Assembly (NCBI GenBank): GCA_029006795.1
Contig: JAQXGQ010000043.1
Location: 1-36,308, forward strand
Length of the DNA: 36,308 bases
Source: Clostridiales bacterium
GTDB taxonomy: Bacteria > Bacillota > Clostridia > Lachnospirales > Lachnospiraceae
Direction of reading: 5' to 3'
The first letter of the stretch is position 1; every line of letters starts with the position of its first letter. The position numbers and the translations under genes are program-made. Positions 23,156 through 33,009 of this stretch are shown here, piece after piece. Under the pieces are notes generated by a model. That model did not search any database. It worked only from the letters and a program-made list of their open reading frames with translations, and was not told where the DNA came from.

Positions 23156-24382
23156 ATGACTTTATATGATGAATTAGTTGCCCGCGGTCTTATCGCCCAG
23201 GTAACAGACGAAGAAGAAATTAAGGATTTAATCAACAACGGAAAAGCAACTTTCTACATTGGCTTTGACCCCACTGCAGACAGTCTTCATGTAGGACATT
23301 TCATGGCTCTTTGCCTGATGAAACGTCTTCAAATGGCAGGTAACAAGCCAATCGCCTTAATCGGTGGCGGTACTGCTATGATTGGTGACCCGTCGGGACG
23401 TACCGATATGCGCCAGATGATGACACCGGAAACTATCCAGCACAACTGTGACTGCTTCAAAAAACAGATGAGCCGTTTTATTGACTTTTCCGATGGCAAG
23501 GCTCTGATGGTAAACAACGCTGACTGGCTGATGGACTTAAACTACATTGATGTGCTTCGTGAAGTAGGTGCACATTTCTCCGTCAACCGTATGCTTACCG
23601 CAGAGTGCTATAAGCAACGTATGGAAAAAGGACTTAGCTTCTTAGAGTTTAACTACATGATTATGCAGAGCTACGATTTCTACACCTTATACCAGAAATA
23701 CGGCTGTAACATGGAGTTCGGTGGTGATGACCAGTGGAGCAATATGTTAGGTGGTACAGAATTAATCCGTCGTAAATTAGGAAAAGATGCTTATGCTATG
23801 ACCATTAATCTGTTATTGAACTCCGAGGGCAAAAAGATGGGTAAGACCCAGTCCGGCGCTGTATGGCTTGATCCGAACAAGACCTCTCCTTTCGACTTCT
23901 TCCAGTACTGGAGAAACGTAGCTGACTCTGATGTCTTAAAATGTATTCGTATGCTGACTTTCCTTCCGTTAGAGGAAATTGATGCTATGGAAAACTGGGA
24001 AGGAGCCCAGCTAAACCAGGCAAAAGAAATCTTGGCTTTTGAATTAACCAAGCTGGTACATGGTGAAGAAGAAGCTACGAAAGCAAGAGAAGCCTCCCAT
24101 GCCTTGTTTGCAGGTGGTGGTGACTCTGCCCATATGCCAACTGTAGAGCTTTCCGAATCTGATTTCGCCGAGGGTGATATGGATATCTTAGCACTTCTGG
24201 TAAAAACAGAGTTAGCCCCTTCCCGCTCTGATGCACGCCGCGCCGTAGAGCAGGGCGGTGTCTCCGTTGCAGATGAAAAGATTACAGATATTAAGACCAT
24301 GTACAATGCTGCTTCCTTTGGAACAGAAGGTCTTGTAGTAAAACGTGGTAAAAAGAAATTTGTAAAAGTTCTTGTAAAATAA
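23156..24382 (+). CDS. tyrS: Tyrosyl-tRNA synthetase
   Basis: A 408-residue class I synthetase that charges tRNA-Tyr. The HIGH-type motif is [10 protein letters not shown], tyrosine and tRNA-binding segments include [22 protein letters not shown], and the KMSKS-type motif is [11 protein letters not shown]-terminal S4 RNA-binding domain follows ([18 protein letters not shown] and FVKVLVK at the end). TAGGAGG precedes the ATG. It is 38 bp after the aldolase gene in a tyrosine T-box operon, the usual regulation of tyrS in Firmicutes. The absence of a long insertion fits the TyrS2/TyrZ-like bacterial form. Confidence 0.96.
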   Translation: MTLYDELVARGLIAQVTDEEEIKDLINNGKATFYIGFDPTADSLHVGHFMALCLMKRLQMAGNKPIALIGGGTAMIGDPSGRTDMRQMMTPETIQHNCDCFKKQMSRFIDFSDGKALMVNNADWLMDLNYIDVLREVGAHFSVNRMLTAECYKQRMEKGLSFLEFNYMIMQSYDFYTLYQKYGCNMEFGGDDQWSNMLGGTELIRRKLGKDAYAMTINLLLNSEGKKMGKTQSGAVWLDPNKTSPFDFFQYWRNVADSDVLKCIRMLTFLPLEEIDAMENWEGAQLNQAKEILAFELTKLVHGEEEATKAREASHALFAGGGDSAHMPTVELSESDFAEGDMDILALLVKTELAPSRSDARRAVEQGGVSVADEKITDIKTMYNAASFGTEGLVVKRGKKKFVKVLVK

Positions 24383-24393
24383 TATCTCAAAAA

Positions 24394-24463
24394 TGATGCT
24401 GGCTGGATTCGAACCAGCAACCTCAGTTTTGCAAACCTACGCCATTCCAACGGCTACAGCATC
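24394..24463 (-). tRNA. tRNA-Cys(GCA)-like gene with abnormal features
   Basis: A 70-nt cloverleaf can be drawn: a perfect 7-bp acceptor stem GATGCTG/CAGCATC, D arm GCCG/TGGC with a short loop containing GG, anticodon loop TTGCAAA (anticodon GCA, cysteine), a 4-nt variable loop and a perfect T arm GCTGG-TTCGAAT-CCAGC. Departures from tRNA-Cys: the discriminator is A, not the U73 used by CysRS; position 14 is T instead of A; and the anticodon stem has an A-G mismatch plus a G-T wobble. CCA is not encoded and a T-run follows. It may be a divergent, specialised or decaying tRNA. It is convergent with tyrS. Confidence 0.72.
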
Positions 24464-24485
24464 AATAATTAAGTTGATACAGCGA

Positions 24486-24542
24486 AAATTAAGTTCTTGG
24501 CAGTTAAGCCTATTCTGCGCTTAACTGTCCAAAACTTAATTT
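24486..24542. repeat. Long imperfect inverted repeat between the cysK remnant and the tRNA-like gene
   Basis: Arms of 24 nt (24486-24509 and 24519-24542) match at 21 of 24 positions around a 9-nt loop. On the minus strand it lies after the cysK remnant and is followed by only a short T-run (AATTTTCG), so it may be a weak terminator, an RNA hairpin or a remnant of a small mobile repeat. The motif AATTAAGTT occurs again at 24468-24476. Confidence 0.55.
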
Positions 24543-24550
24543 ACACATTT

Positions 24551-25012
<462 letters not shown>

Positions 25013-25044
25013 TCAATAACTCCATAGCCTTTCAACTTGCTTTG

Positions 25045-25073
25045 ATTATAATTTTAGAGACGGTCATAAACAA
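25045..25073 (-). promoter_or_regulatory. Promoter of the cysK remnant; rest of the 24998-25304 gap
   Basis: On the minus strand TTGTTT (25073-25068) and TATAAT (25050-25045) are spaced 17 nt, upstream of the intact AGGAGG and ATG of the cysK remnant. The rest of the gap to 25304 is AT-rich with no gene; the sequence at 25196-25209 (TGAAAACGTTTACT) resembles a CcpA cre box with one deviation. Confidence 0.55.
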
Positions 25074-25304
25074 GAAATTTATATGAAATCGTAATCACAT
25101 CTTTTAAAGATTTATTTCATTTTTTCAATATTTTTCCACCTTTTTTATGTTTTTACTGCAAAACACCTATATTTTTTAGATTTTTAAGGAATTTGTGAAA
25201 ACGTTTACTCTTGCTGTTTCCCCGGATTTTCAGGTTTTTGTATATCACTTTTACCTGCATCCCTATTTTAGGTACTATTCAATATACAAATTGAGAAAAC
25301 TCAC

Positions 25305-26117
25305 CTATATATTTTCCAACCATTTCTTCACCAGTGGAAGCCAGCTCTGACATTCCTCCTGAACACCACGTCCATCCGATGTCAGACTCCATTTATCACA
25401 GGTGGCAAGACCATGTCCGCCCACCGGATACATATGAAATTCCACCGGTATCTCATATTTTTTCATCGCCTCAATAAGGAATAATGAATTTTGCACCGGT
25501 ACACTCTCGTCGGTAAAGGTATGCCAGATAAATGCTTTTGGCGTATGCTCTGTTACCTGTTTTTCCAGAGAGGTGCGCTCTAACATTTCCTCTGTATACT
25601 GTCCCCGCAGCAGATTTTCAAAAGAACCTCTGTGAGCATATTCTCCTGAAGTAATCACCGGATAGCAAAGCAACATTGCTGCAGGCTTTAACACCTCATT
25701 GGCAACTCCCGCAGCTTCCGCTAACCATGCTTCATGCCAGAACATACCTAGACTCGCTGCCAGATGACCACCTGCCGAACAACCCTGTACCACAATTTTA
25801 TCCGTATCTACATGCCATTCCTCAGAATATCTGTGAATAATCTTCATTGCCTCTGCCATTTCAAGCAAAGCAGTCGGGTACACCGCCGGCTTACAGGAAT
25901 AACGGAGAATCGCCACATCATATCCCACGCTTAAAAAGTGCATGGCAATCGGCTCTGCTTCCCTGTCGGAAGTATACTCGTAACCACCTCCCGGACACAT
26001 TAACATCAATGGTCTTTTTTCCACTCCGATACTCTCAGAATGTTCTATAATATAAGTGCACAATTTTGCTCCCGGCTCGGAGCCTTTTACCTGAATAGGA
26101 AAAACTTCTGTCAGCAT
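25305..26117 (-). CDS. Alpha/beta hydrolase, acetyl esterase type
   Basis: A 270-residue esterase of the BD-FAE/Aes-like group. The oxyanion motif is MCPGGGYEYTSDRE, the nucleophile elbow is VQGCSAGGHLAASLG, the acid is in WHTFTDESVPVQNS, and the histidine in HMYPVGGHGLATC. It has no signal peptide and probably removes acetyl groups from sugars or xylo-oligosaccharides inside the cell. GAGAGGG precedes the ATG. It appears monocistronic or follows the sigma factor unit with a 92-bp gap. Confidence 0.88.
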   Translation of the reverse strand: MLTEVFPIQVKGSEPGAKLCTYIIEHSESIGVEKRPLMLMCPGGGYEYTSDREAEPIAMHFLSVGYDVAILRYSCKPAVYPTALLEMAEAMKIIHRYSEEWHVDTDKIVVQGCSAGGHLAASLGMFWHEAWLAEAAGVANEVLKPAAMLLCYPVITSGEYAHRGSFENLLRGQYTEEMLERTSLEKQVTEHTPKAFIWHTFTDESVPVQNSLFLIEAMKKYEIPVEFHMYPVGGHGLATCDKWSLTSDGRGVQEECQSWLPLVKKWLENI

Positions 26118-26209
26118 AGTTCCCTCTCCTTCATCATATAATCTTTCCTATTATTCTAACACTCGCGCTATTGCTTGTGAAGAAATCCCATCCTAATAAT
26201 TTTGAAGTC

Positions 26210-28312
26210 TTAATAAAATTCAATCTTCTTCATTAACTGATAATTCTTTGTGCGGTCAAAGGAACAGATTCCGGCCCTGTCTGCCACATAGAAAACATCC
26301 CCCACATAAATACCCCTGTAATTGTCCGAAGAGAAGTTTCCGGCCACTTTTTCTGTCATAAGATTTACAAACTTACCATCCTCCCAGGAAAACAATAGAT
26401 AATCAAGACTGTTGTTTTCATAGTCCTCAGTGGTAAATCCCAACAGATTTTCTTCGGCATCCGCCAGCACGCATTTGTAATCGTAAAGTGCCTGACTATA
26501 ATCCACATTTTTCAGTACCAGAGTCTTAATTTCCTTTAAATCGGCAGGGTTTGAAATATCAAACATAGTAATCTTTAATCCCTCACGGACACCACTGTCC
26601 GGATCTGTTTCATATCCAATTCCCACCAACTTATCTTCCCCCCAGAAATGCAGATACTCAGAAAATCCCGTTATTTTCAGTTCACCCACAATCTTTGGAG
26701 CTGTATCATCCGATAAATCCACTGCAAACAGGGGGTCTGTATTCCGGTAGGTAACAAAATATGCCATATCCCCAAAATACCTTGCCGCATAAATTTCCTC
26801 TCCTGTTGCAATATCCTCAATTTTTCCGGTAAGTTTTAAGTTTTCATCAAAAAGGTACAACTGATTGGTACTCTCTTCACCCGTAAAATTGATGTCAGTG
26901 GTCAATACACGAAGTTTTCCCTGATACTCATTAATGGCAAACGTATCTCTTACCTCTCCATTGACAGATACTGCATCCACCGCATTAATTTTCCCATCCT
27001 TTAAACTGAATTTTGCAATCTGGGTAATAGATTTCCCTTTTGTATATTTCTCCTGATAAAGGTAAGCTGCCCGGGTGCTGACATAGATTTCCACATATTC
27101 GTTTAAAATCAAAGTGTTATCCACAACCTCGTCCGGCTTATTCACATTCATTGCGGATATTAGAAGTCCCTGATTTCCTTCCTCAGAAACATAAATGCAG
27201 TCTGCAGATATTGGTTTTTCATTTACCAGAGGTATCCATCCACTCAAATTTTCCTCTTCCACTGCCTGCTTTTTTGCCAATGCCGGAACTCCTATGCTTT
27301 TATCTGTAAACAAATAAATAATATCTCCAATTTTTCTTGAGGTATGATAATAACCATCCTGCGTCATGCTGCCGGATAACTTCGGTTTTTCAGGATTGGT
27401 AATATCATAAGTCAGAATCTCTGTCTCCATATCGGAGGAAAGATAATACACATCATCGGTTTCTTTCCCGCTTTCTTTTTGTAGTCCGGTGGACTCTTTC
27501 TGGACAATCAGATTTAAAATTCCGTTATCCACATACATTTCTATAATGCTGTCGGAAGTACTTTGCAAAGACACTGGAATTTCTCCCGCCACTTCTAACG
27601 CTCCTTCTCTGATATCCGTAATTATGACTCTGTTTCCGCTGACAGTATAAATATAAGAGCCATCTGTTTTGATAATATCACTCTCATCCACCCCTTCCGT
27701 CTGAAGATTCGTCTTAGAATAATTTTCTTCTCCGGAGGCAGTATCACTATCGACACTGTCTGTAGCAAATTCCTTCTCGGAATATTTTATATTATCTACA
27801 CCACTCTCTGCCGATGTACTCTCTCCTGACATCTCCTCTTCTACACCAATCCCAGTAGTGACAGCAAAATCATAGACAATATCCTCTTCTTTTCTTAGTG
27901 TCTCCTGTTTTTTTAATAAGTCATAAATTTCATCATAATTCTCCGCTACCGTATAGACATCCCCTGCATTCTGCTTTGCGGCCAAACCATTGCTGTCCTC
28001 CATACTGCATTCTTCTTCACCTGCTCCGGCAGTTAATGCACTGCTTTCTGCACTATCACTTTCTGCCCCATTTTGGTATAAATTCCATGCCTGCATGCCT
28101 GCTGCACTGCAAACAAGCAATACCACTGCTGCTGCTGCAATTCTGCTTCCGTATAAAAAGCCCCTGCTGCGTCGTGCTTTCGTCTCTGTCATCCTCTGAT
28201 GTTCACTCTGTTTTTTTAACTTTTCTTTGATTGCTTCTGGCTTGATGCTCTCCGGTATGGGTTCTTCCATAGCCGCATCTTTTATTTTTTCGAACACATC
28301 TTTTTCTGTCAT
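26210..28312 (-). CDS. Membrane-tethered beta-propeller protein, probable anti-sigma partner
   Basis: A 700-residue protein. Residues 1-50 are cytoplasmic and charged (MTEKDVFEKIKDAAMEEPIP), a single membrane segment follows near 52-75 (IAAAAVVLLVCSAAGMQAW), then a Ser/Glu-rich stretch to about 200, then a large extracytoplasmic domain of the PF09826-type beta propeller (NLQTEGVDESDIIKTDGSYI, VSGNRVIITDI, and repeated blade-like segments such as MAYFVTYRNTDPLFAVDLSD). It lies 21 bp after an ECF sigma gene. The topology is that of a transmembrane anti-sigma factor with an outside sensor, although no classical zinc anti-sigma motif is visible. A ribosome binding site GGAGG is present. Confidence 0.82.
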   Translation of the reverse strand: MTEKDVFEKIKDAAMEEPIPESIKPEAIKEKLKKQSEHQRMTETKARRSRGFLYGSRIAAAAVVLLVCSAAGMQAWNLYQNGAESDSAESSALTAGAGEEECSMEDSNGLAAKQNAGDVYTVAENYDEIYDLLKKQETLRKEEDIVYDFAVTTGIGVEEEMSGESTSAESGVDNIKYSEKEFATDSVDSDTASGEENYSKTNLQTEGVDESDIIKTDGSYIYTVSGNRVIITDIREGALEVAGEIPVSLQSTSDSIIEMYVDNGILNLIVQKESTGLQKESGKETDDVYYLSSDMETEILTYDITNPEKPKLSGSMTQDGYYHTSRKIGDIIYLFTDKSIGVPALAKKQAVEEENLSGWIPLVNEKPISADCIYVSEEGNQGLLISAMNVNKPDEVVDNTLILNEYVEIYVSTRAAYLYQEKYTKGKSITQIAKFSLKDGKINAVDAVSVNGEVRDTFAINEYQGKLRVLTTDINFTGEESTNQLYLFDENLKLTGKIEDIATGEEIYAARYFGDMAYFVTYRNTDPLFAVDLSDDTAPKIVGELKITGFSEYLHFWGEDKLVGIGYETDPDSGVREGLKITMFDISNPADLKEIKTLVLKNVDYSQALYDYKCVLADAEENLLGFTTEDYENNSLDYLLFSWEDGKFVNLMTEKVAGNFSSDNYRGIYVGDVFYVADRAGICSFDRTKNYQLMKKIEFY

Positions 28313-28333
28313 GGTTTTATCCTCCCTTCCGGC

Positions 28334-28852
28334 TCAAATTTTCATATTATCTAATTTTCCCGCCATTTTCTTTAATCCACGGCTCTCTTTTGAACGCACT
28401 GTATTTTCATTCATATGTAAAATCTCTGCAATTTCCCGACTGGTATATCCCGCAAACCGGTGCATGCTGATAATCAGACGTTCCTCGTCCTCTAGTTCAA
28501 AAAAAGTGCTCCGTATCATCACACACTCTGCCACACCTGTCTCCGGTTCCGTTTCAGGAATATCCTCCTTTAATTCCTCATTCTTTCTGGTATATTCCCG
28601 CAGCTTATCCTTGCACTTATTGGATAAAATACGAAATATCCATCCCTTAAAAGCCTCTTCTGTCCGCAGCTTCCTAATGGAAGCAAAGGCATCCGTAACC
28701 GCATCGCTCACTGCATCCTCCGCATCGGAGGTATTTCGCAGGGTATAGAGTGCAAAACGATACATCCCCTCATAAACCTCTGCATAAAGCTCTGCAAAAG
28801 CATCTACATCTCCACGCTTTGCCAATTTTACTTTTTTTAAATAATTTTCCAT
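28334..28852 (-). CDS. ECF-type RNA polymerase sigma factor
   Basis: A 172-residue sigma-70 family protein with region 2 (AFAELYAEVYEGMYRFALYTL, SDAEDAVSDAVTDAFASIRKL, FKGWIFRILSNKCKDKLRE) and region 4 (LEDEERLIISMHRFAGYTSREIAEILHMNENTVRSKESRG). The linker is short and acidic, as in ECF proteins. GAGG lies 6 nt before the ATG at 28852, preferred over 28864 whose ATG overlaps the ribosome binding site. It is co-transcribed with the beta-propeller protein, which probably holds it inactive at the membrane until a signal is received (inference). Confidence 0.92.
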   Translation of the reverse strand: MENYLKKVKLAKRGDVDAFAELYAEVYEGMYRFALYTLRNTSDAEDAVSDAVTDAFASIRKLRTEEAFKGWIFRILSNKCKDKLREYTRKNEELKEDIPETEPETGVAECVMIRSTFFELEDEERLIISMHRFAGYTSREIAEILHMNENTVRSKESRGLKKMAGKLDNMKI

Positions 28853-28944
28853 AACATTCCTCATTTCCGTACTGAAATTCTTTGAATTGCCGGATAATTT
28901 TTCCTTAACATGTATCTGATCATTTACCTGTCATAATTATAGTC

Positions 28945-28990
28945 TAAAAAAGATGGGAAATTGTTGCAAGCAATTTCCCATCTTTTAAAA
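28945..28990 (-). terminator. Terminator between the HAAS gene and the sigma factor gene
   Basis: A 16-bp inverted repeat AAAAGATGGGAAATTG/CAATTTCCCATCTTTT with a short loop. On the minus strand it is followed by TTTTTTAG, so it ends the PadR-HAAS unit; the symmetric sequence could also work on the plus strand. Confidence 0.85.
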
Positions 28991-29016
28991 AAAATTTGAA
29001 AATCCTAAAATAATTT

Positions 29017-29997
29017 TTATTTTCTCTCCCCTGTCACGCCAATAACTGCATTGCAGATAGCTGCAATCAGTCCATAAAGCACAACTGCAATCGGCCATAC
29101 AATCCAGGTAAATCCCCAATCAAAAGTAATAAAGCTCCATGCCAGATAAACTACGGTAGCTGCCATCCAGTATACACCGCTTATTCTTTCCAATACTTTA
29201 TTATTTTTATCTGCCGTAAAATCTTCCTCCTGGAGCAATACTTTGTAGCATTCTCTTTCCGCATCGGCTCTGATAAAACAAACGACAGCAATGCCAATCA
29301 ATACCAGCAACAGGCTAACGGATATCGCAAGTATAAAATCATTCTCTTCAAAAAGCACTCCAAATACCAGCAACTGTATAACAGCTAAAATGCAAATTAA
29401 AACTCCGGCAATAATTTTTGCCACAAATTTCCCGTTTTCCGCTTCTTTACGCTCTCTTAGCTCTCTCTCTAAACTTCCGTCAATCTGAAGTACTTCCCGT
29501 TTCATAAACTCAAATTTTTCCATTTTCATGCCATTGTAAATCAGAATGCCTACTGCAATGGCAATCAAAATAAACATCGGCACTAATCCCAGACACACTG
29601 TTGAAACATCGGTAGCTCCCGCCCATGTCCCTGCAATAAGCAGCGGTATCGGACAAAAGATACAAAGCATTGCCCCGATTGCAATTCCCCAAAATGCCTT
29701 ACCGGCTGTAGAAATATAATTCTCTGCCTCTTCTCTGCTGACATATCTTTTTTCAATCGGTTTCTCAATCGGTTTCTGACGAATATCTCCCAGACCTAAC
29801 TCCTCTGATAATTCTTCTAAATTGCCAAATTCAGAGATAACAATACCCACTGCTTCATTTTCCTTTTTTCCTTCAGACAGCAGCTCATTATATTTATCCT
29901 CCATCATAGCGGCAAGTTCCTTTTTTGCCCGGGCAGTTTCTGCTGTCTTAGGCAAATTCAAAAACATATTGTCCAAATAAGATAAAATTGTTTCCAT
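29017..29997 (-). CDS. HAAS-domain membrane protein (permease prefix domain type)
   Basis: A 326-residue protein. Residues 1-75 form a HAAS/DUF1700-like helical domain (YLDNMFLNLPKTAETARAKK, EAVGIVISEFGNLEELSEELG). After about residue 95 there are several hydrophobic helices, with a charged cytoplasmic region near 160-195 and a C-terminal pair (WSFITFDWGFTWIVWPIAVV). Such proteins are paired with PadR repressors and are thought to sense or respond at the membrane. It lies 13 bp after the PadR gene, with AAGGGG as ribosome binding site, and is followed by a terminator. No enzymatic function is seen. Confidence 0.85.
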   Translation of the reverse strand: METILSYLDNMFLNLPKTAETARAKKELAAMMEDKYNELLSEGKKENEAVGIVISEFGNLEELSEELGLGDIRQKPIEKPIEKRYVSREEAENYISTAGKAFWGIAIGAMLCIFCPIPLLIAGTWAGATDVSTVCLGLVPMFILIAIAVGILIYNGMKMEKFEFMKREVLQIDGSLERELRERKEAENGKFVAKIIAGVLICILAVIQLLVFGVLFEENDFILAISVSLLLVLIGIAVVCFIRADAERECYKVLLQEEDFTADKNNKVLERISGVYWMAATVVYLAWSFITFDWGFTWIVWPIAVVLYGLIAAICNAVIGVTGERK

Positions 29998-30010
29998 AGC
30001 TAATTCCCCT

Positions 30011-30352
30011 TTATTCTTTTACAAATTTTTCTACAACTTCTTTCACCAACTGCCACTCTGCACATTTCTCCCTATAAAACTCCTGCCCTGCCGATGTGAT
30101 TTTATAATAGGTTCTTTTTTTCCCGTTTGTCTCCGTTCCAAAATAACTTTCTATATATCCTGCTTTCTCTAAACGGGTAAATGCAGAATATAGTGTGGTC
30201 TCCTTCATTACATACTTTTCGCTACAAATTTCTCTAATTCGTTTGGATATCTCATATCCATAGGAATCTTCCTCCATCAGCAATGACACTATCATCAACT
30301 CATTATATCCACGCATGACATCGCTGCTAATCAACCAATCATCCCCTTCCAT
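30011..30352 (-). CDS. PadR-family transcriptional regulator
   Basis: A protein of up to 113 residues with the PadR winged helix: LMIVSLLMEEDSYGYEISKRI, ETTLYSAFTRLEKAGYIESYF and KRTYYKITSAGQEFY. It is a small one-domain PadR that controls the HAAS gene behind it and probably itself. The ATG at 30352 has no good ribosome binding site; a TTG at 30334 is preceded by AAGGGG at 8 nt and is a possible alternative start (LISSDVMRGYN). A palindromic operator candidate overlaps its promoter. Confidence 0.9.
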   Translation of the reverse strand: MEGDDWLISSDVMRGYNELMIVSLLMEEDSYGYEISKRIREICSEKYVMKETTLYSAFTRLEKAGYIESYFGTETNGKKRTYYKITSAGQEFYREKCAEWQLVKEVVEKFVKE

Positions 30353-30386
30353 AAAATTACTTCAACAGAAGTACTACGTCTGATAG

Positions 30387-30419
30387 AGTAGTTATATCAT
30401 AATTACTATGACAGGTCAA
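30387..30419 (-). promoter_or_regulatory. PadR promoter with overlapping palindromic operator
   Basis: On the minus strand TTGACC (30419-30414) and TATAAC (30396-30391) are spaced 17 nt. The palindrome AGTA-n-TTAT-nnn-ATAA-n-TACT at 30387-30407 covers the -10 element. This is where an autoregulating PadR repressor would bind. Confidence 0.6.
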
Positions 30420-30451
30420 GTAATTTTTAAAAAACATTATCATTTTTTGAA

Positions 30452-30644
30452 CAAAGTGTGCTCCGCACACTCTCGCGAACTTACTTTTACTTTCATGCGG
30501 AACACACTTTGCCGCGCGCGAGCAGTGCCATTTATGGCTATCTTCCTCTCTGCGAGCTGCGCATCCTGCACGGGGTGCTTTTATTTCATAGGAAAGATAA
30601 ATACTTTCACACACTAATTTAGCAAGGTCTTTCCTATGAAATAA
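30452..30644 (-). repeat. GC-rich hairpin-bearing element, possible dispersed repeat
   Basis: This part of the 30353-30700 gap is much richer in GC than its surroundings and full of inverted repeats: CAAAGTGTGCTCCGCA (30452-30467) with 30496-30511 (15 of 16), GTGTGC-TCC-GCACAC (30456-30470), CTCGCG with CGCGAG (30472-30522), GCCA/TGGC (30527-30538), and a perfect 17-bp repeat TTATTTCATAGGAAAGA (30581-30597) with 30628-30644. The minus-strand frame 30614-30357 through it has no ribosome binding site and looks like a by-product. It looks like a small mobile repeat or structured RNA of the genome. Confidence 0.6.
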
Positions 30645-30681
30645 AGAAAACAGCAGGTCGTTAATGACAACCTGCTGTTTA
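30645..30681 (-). terminator. Terminator of the chemoreceptor gene
   Basis: On the minus strand AAACAGCAGGT pairs with ACCTGCTGTTT (30680-30670 with 30658-30648) and is followed by TTCTTTATTTC. It lies 20 bp after the chemoreceptor stop. Confidence 0.8.
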
Positions 30682-30700
30682 TCTTACTTTTCTGTTCTGA

Positions 30701-32842
30701 TTACTCCGTCTTAAATACAGAAATCTCTGTCTTCAAATCATTCATGTTTGCACCTAAGGACTCCGCTGTACTATTCATATTATCCACGTTCTGCTGTAAT
30801 TTCGCTGCCACATCCTGAACAATCTTTGCTCCCTCTGCGGTTTCCTCAATAATATCGGAAATATTCTTGACAGCTGACACGGCATCCTTACGCTCTCTGT
30901 CTGCCTGCTCAGTACTGCTTACAATTTCTTTTAATCCCTCAAACAAAGTCTGCATACACTGGTTCATATCCTCAAAGACGCTGACAATCTCCTGTACGGC
31001 TGCTGTTTGAGAAGTTACCATCTCTCTTGCCTCTTTTGCATTCTCTACACTGATAACCGTCTGGTCTGTAATGTGTGTAACATTATTCTGTATTTCTCCT
31101 GCTGCCTCTGCAGAATGATCTGCCAGTTTGCGGATTTCCTCAGCGACAACAGCAAATCCTCTTCCGGCTTCTCCCGCTCTTGCTGCCTCAATGGAAGCGT
31201 TTAAGGATAACAGGTTTGTCTGCTCGGAAATATCGGTAATTGTCTCTACGAACTGATTGATAATCTCGGACTCCCGTTTCAGTTCCTCAATACTGTCCTC
31301 CACTTTGATGGTAATCTCTGTCGTTTGCGTTGCACGGTTGCCCAGTTCTCTTACCATTTGTGTTCCCTGATGTATCATGGTCTCCGCTTCGCTGACTAAT
31401 TTTTCTACTTTCTCTACAATACGGCTAACTTCTTTAATTTCCTCAGATAGTGTATCCGTCTTTCTCACACACTCCTGTGCATGTTCTGCCTGCCTTACAA
31501 TACCCTCATTGATATCATCAATCGCCTGCGTAATATTTACGGAATAATCCTGCATAACGTTAGAAGCTGCCCTTACTTCCTGTGCCGACGCCTCTAAAGT
31601 CTCCGTAGCTCCGCTTACCTTCTGTACCAGCTTCTTATTGTTATTAATCATATGGTTTGCCACAACCGCAAGATTATTAAATTCATCACGCCCTTTGACA
31701 TTTACCTGAGTAGTCAGATTTCCTTCTGCCACCTCTGCAAGTCTTTTAGAGATACGCTGCATATTCTTCTGAATTCCACCCGTGATAAACAGTCCGATTA
31801 AAATCGCTACAATAACTGCAACCACTACCACAACAACCGTAATCTGCCGGATAGTTACAGCCTGTGCCGTTACCACTTCCATCGGCACTAACGCACAGAC
31901 AGTCGCTCCCGTAGCTTCACTTTTACTGTAAAGAAACAGATAACTGCTGCCCTGAAACTCTACTTCTTTTAAGCCCTCAGCTTCTTCCATGCCCTGATAA
32001 AAATCCTGTCCGAAAAATACTGTCTGTCCCTGTTCTAAAGTACTTTCCTGACCTTCCGGAAGATTCTCGGAGATAATCTCCCTTCCACTCTCAGTTACAA
32101 ATCCCAGAATACTGCCTGTTCCTAAATCAAGACCGCTCAGGAAGTTTCTAATAGCAGAAGCACTGACGTCAATAACCACATATCCCTTTCCGGTCTGCGG
32201 TGTCGTCTCATAGGAAAGAATATAATCTGAAGAATTTAAACCAAGATATTCATCCAATGCTGCATGGGTATCAATCCAGTTTGGAGCTTTCTTTCCATCC
32301 TTCGAATATGACATAACATCTTCATTATAAGAAGAATAAATACCTTTTTTATTATTTGTACCAACCGTACTGAACATCTGTAATTCTTCATTAGTAATTA
32401 TAAAAATGTTACTGATAAATTCATTTGCCACCTGTGAAGCACGCATATCAGAACTTATGCTGCTGATAACCTTCTTACGTTCTATCGGATCAATCTCATA
32501 AATTCCCATCAGATATTTTCCTAAATCAGAATCAAACGCATACTTCAATGCTTCTGCAGAAATAAAAGAATTGCTGACATCAATGTACTCTCCTGCCATT
32601 CTAATTGTCTGCTGACTTGATTCGCAGAAAGTATCCTTCAAACCCTGTGCTGCTTTCTGGTAAGAAAACGTACCCACAAAAATCAAAAACAAAATTGGTA
32701 TCAGAAAACATACAAATATCTTTGTACGAATTCCAAATAACATCATATTCTTATTTGTCCTCTGGGACTGCTTTGGTTTTTTCGTCTGCTTCGGCTGTTT
32801 TGAAATTTTTACTGCTTTTTCTTTTTTGGCCTGCTTGGTCAT
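30701..32842 (-). CDS. Methyl-accepting chemotaxis protein
   Basis: A 713-residue chemoreceptor. After a lysine-rich N-terminus comes TM1 ([18 protein letters not shown]), an extracellular dCache-like sensor of about 270 residues (ending with [20 protein letters not shown]), TM2 ([20 protein letters not shown]), a HAMP domain ([20 protein letters not shown]) and the cytoplasmic signalling coiled coil whose hairpin tip includes [20 protein letters not shown]. The ligand is unknown. GGGGG precedes the ATG at 32842, chosen over 32911. No chemotaxis or flagellar genes are in the window. Confidence 0.93.
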   Translation of the reverse strand: MTKQAKKEKAVKISKQPKQTKKPKQSQRTNKNMMLFGIRTKIFVCFLIPILFLIFVGTFSYQKAAQGLKDTFCESSQQTIRMAGEYIDVSNSFISAEALKYAFDSDLGKYLMGIYEIDPIERKKVISSISSDMRASQVANEFISNIFIITNEELQMFSTVGTNNKKGIYSSYNEDVMSYSKDGKKAPNWIDTHAALDEYLGLNSSDYILSYETTPQTGKGYVVIDVSASAIRNFLSGLDLGTGSILGFVTESGREIISENLPEGQESTLEQGQTVFFGQDFYQGMEEAEGLKEVEFQGSSYLFLYSKSEATGATVCALVPMEVVTAQAVTIRQITVVVVVVAVIVAILIGLFITGGIQKNMQRISKRLAEVAEGNLTTQVNVKGRDEFNNLAVVANHMINNNKKLVQKVSGATETLEASAQEVRAASNVMQDYSVNITQAIDDINEGIVRQAEHAQECVRKTDTLSEEIKEVSRIVEKVEKLVSEAETMIHQGTQMVRELGNRATQTTEITIKVEDSIEELKRESEIINQFVETITDISEQTNLLSLNASIEAARAGEAGRGFAVVAEEIRKLADHSAEAAGEIQNNVTHITDQTVISVENAKEAREMVTSQTAAVQEIVSVFEDMNQCMQTLFEGLKEIVSSTEQADRERKDAVSAVKNISDIIEETAEGAKIVQDVAAKLQQNVDNMNSTAESLGANMNDLKTEISVFKTE

Positions 32843-33009
32843 AGATAATTCCCCCTGGCTTCCCATAATTCTATACATATAACTGTTTACAGCATAACAC
32901 AAAAAGCACAAATAAAAAAGGGATTTCTTACTATAATTTTACTTTTTTTACAATTATTTTACTGTTTTTTTGCCTTTTTCGGCAATTTTCGCATATAATC
33001 ACTTCTAAT

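Noticed and set aside
25196-25209. CcpA cre-like sequence TGAAAACGTTTACT
   Set aside because: One deviation from consensus and over 120 bp upstream of the nearest promoter; too weak alone to call a site.
30357-30614. Minus-strand 85-codon frame across the repeat element
   Set aside because: No ribosome binding site, composition follows the hairpin repeats, and it runs over the PadR promoter; more likely a by-product of the element.
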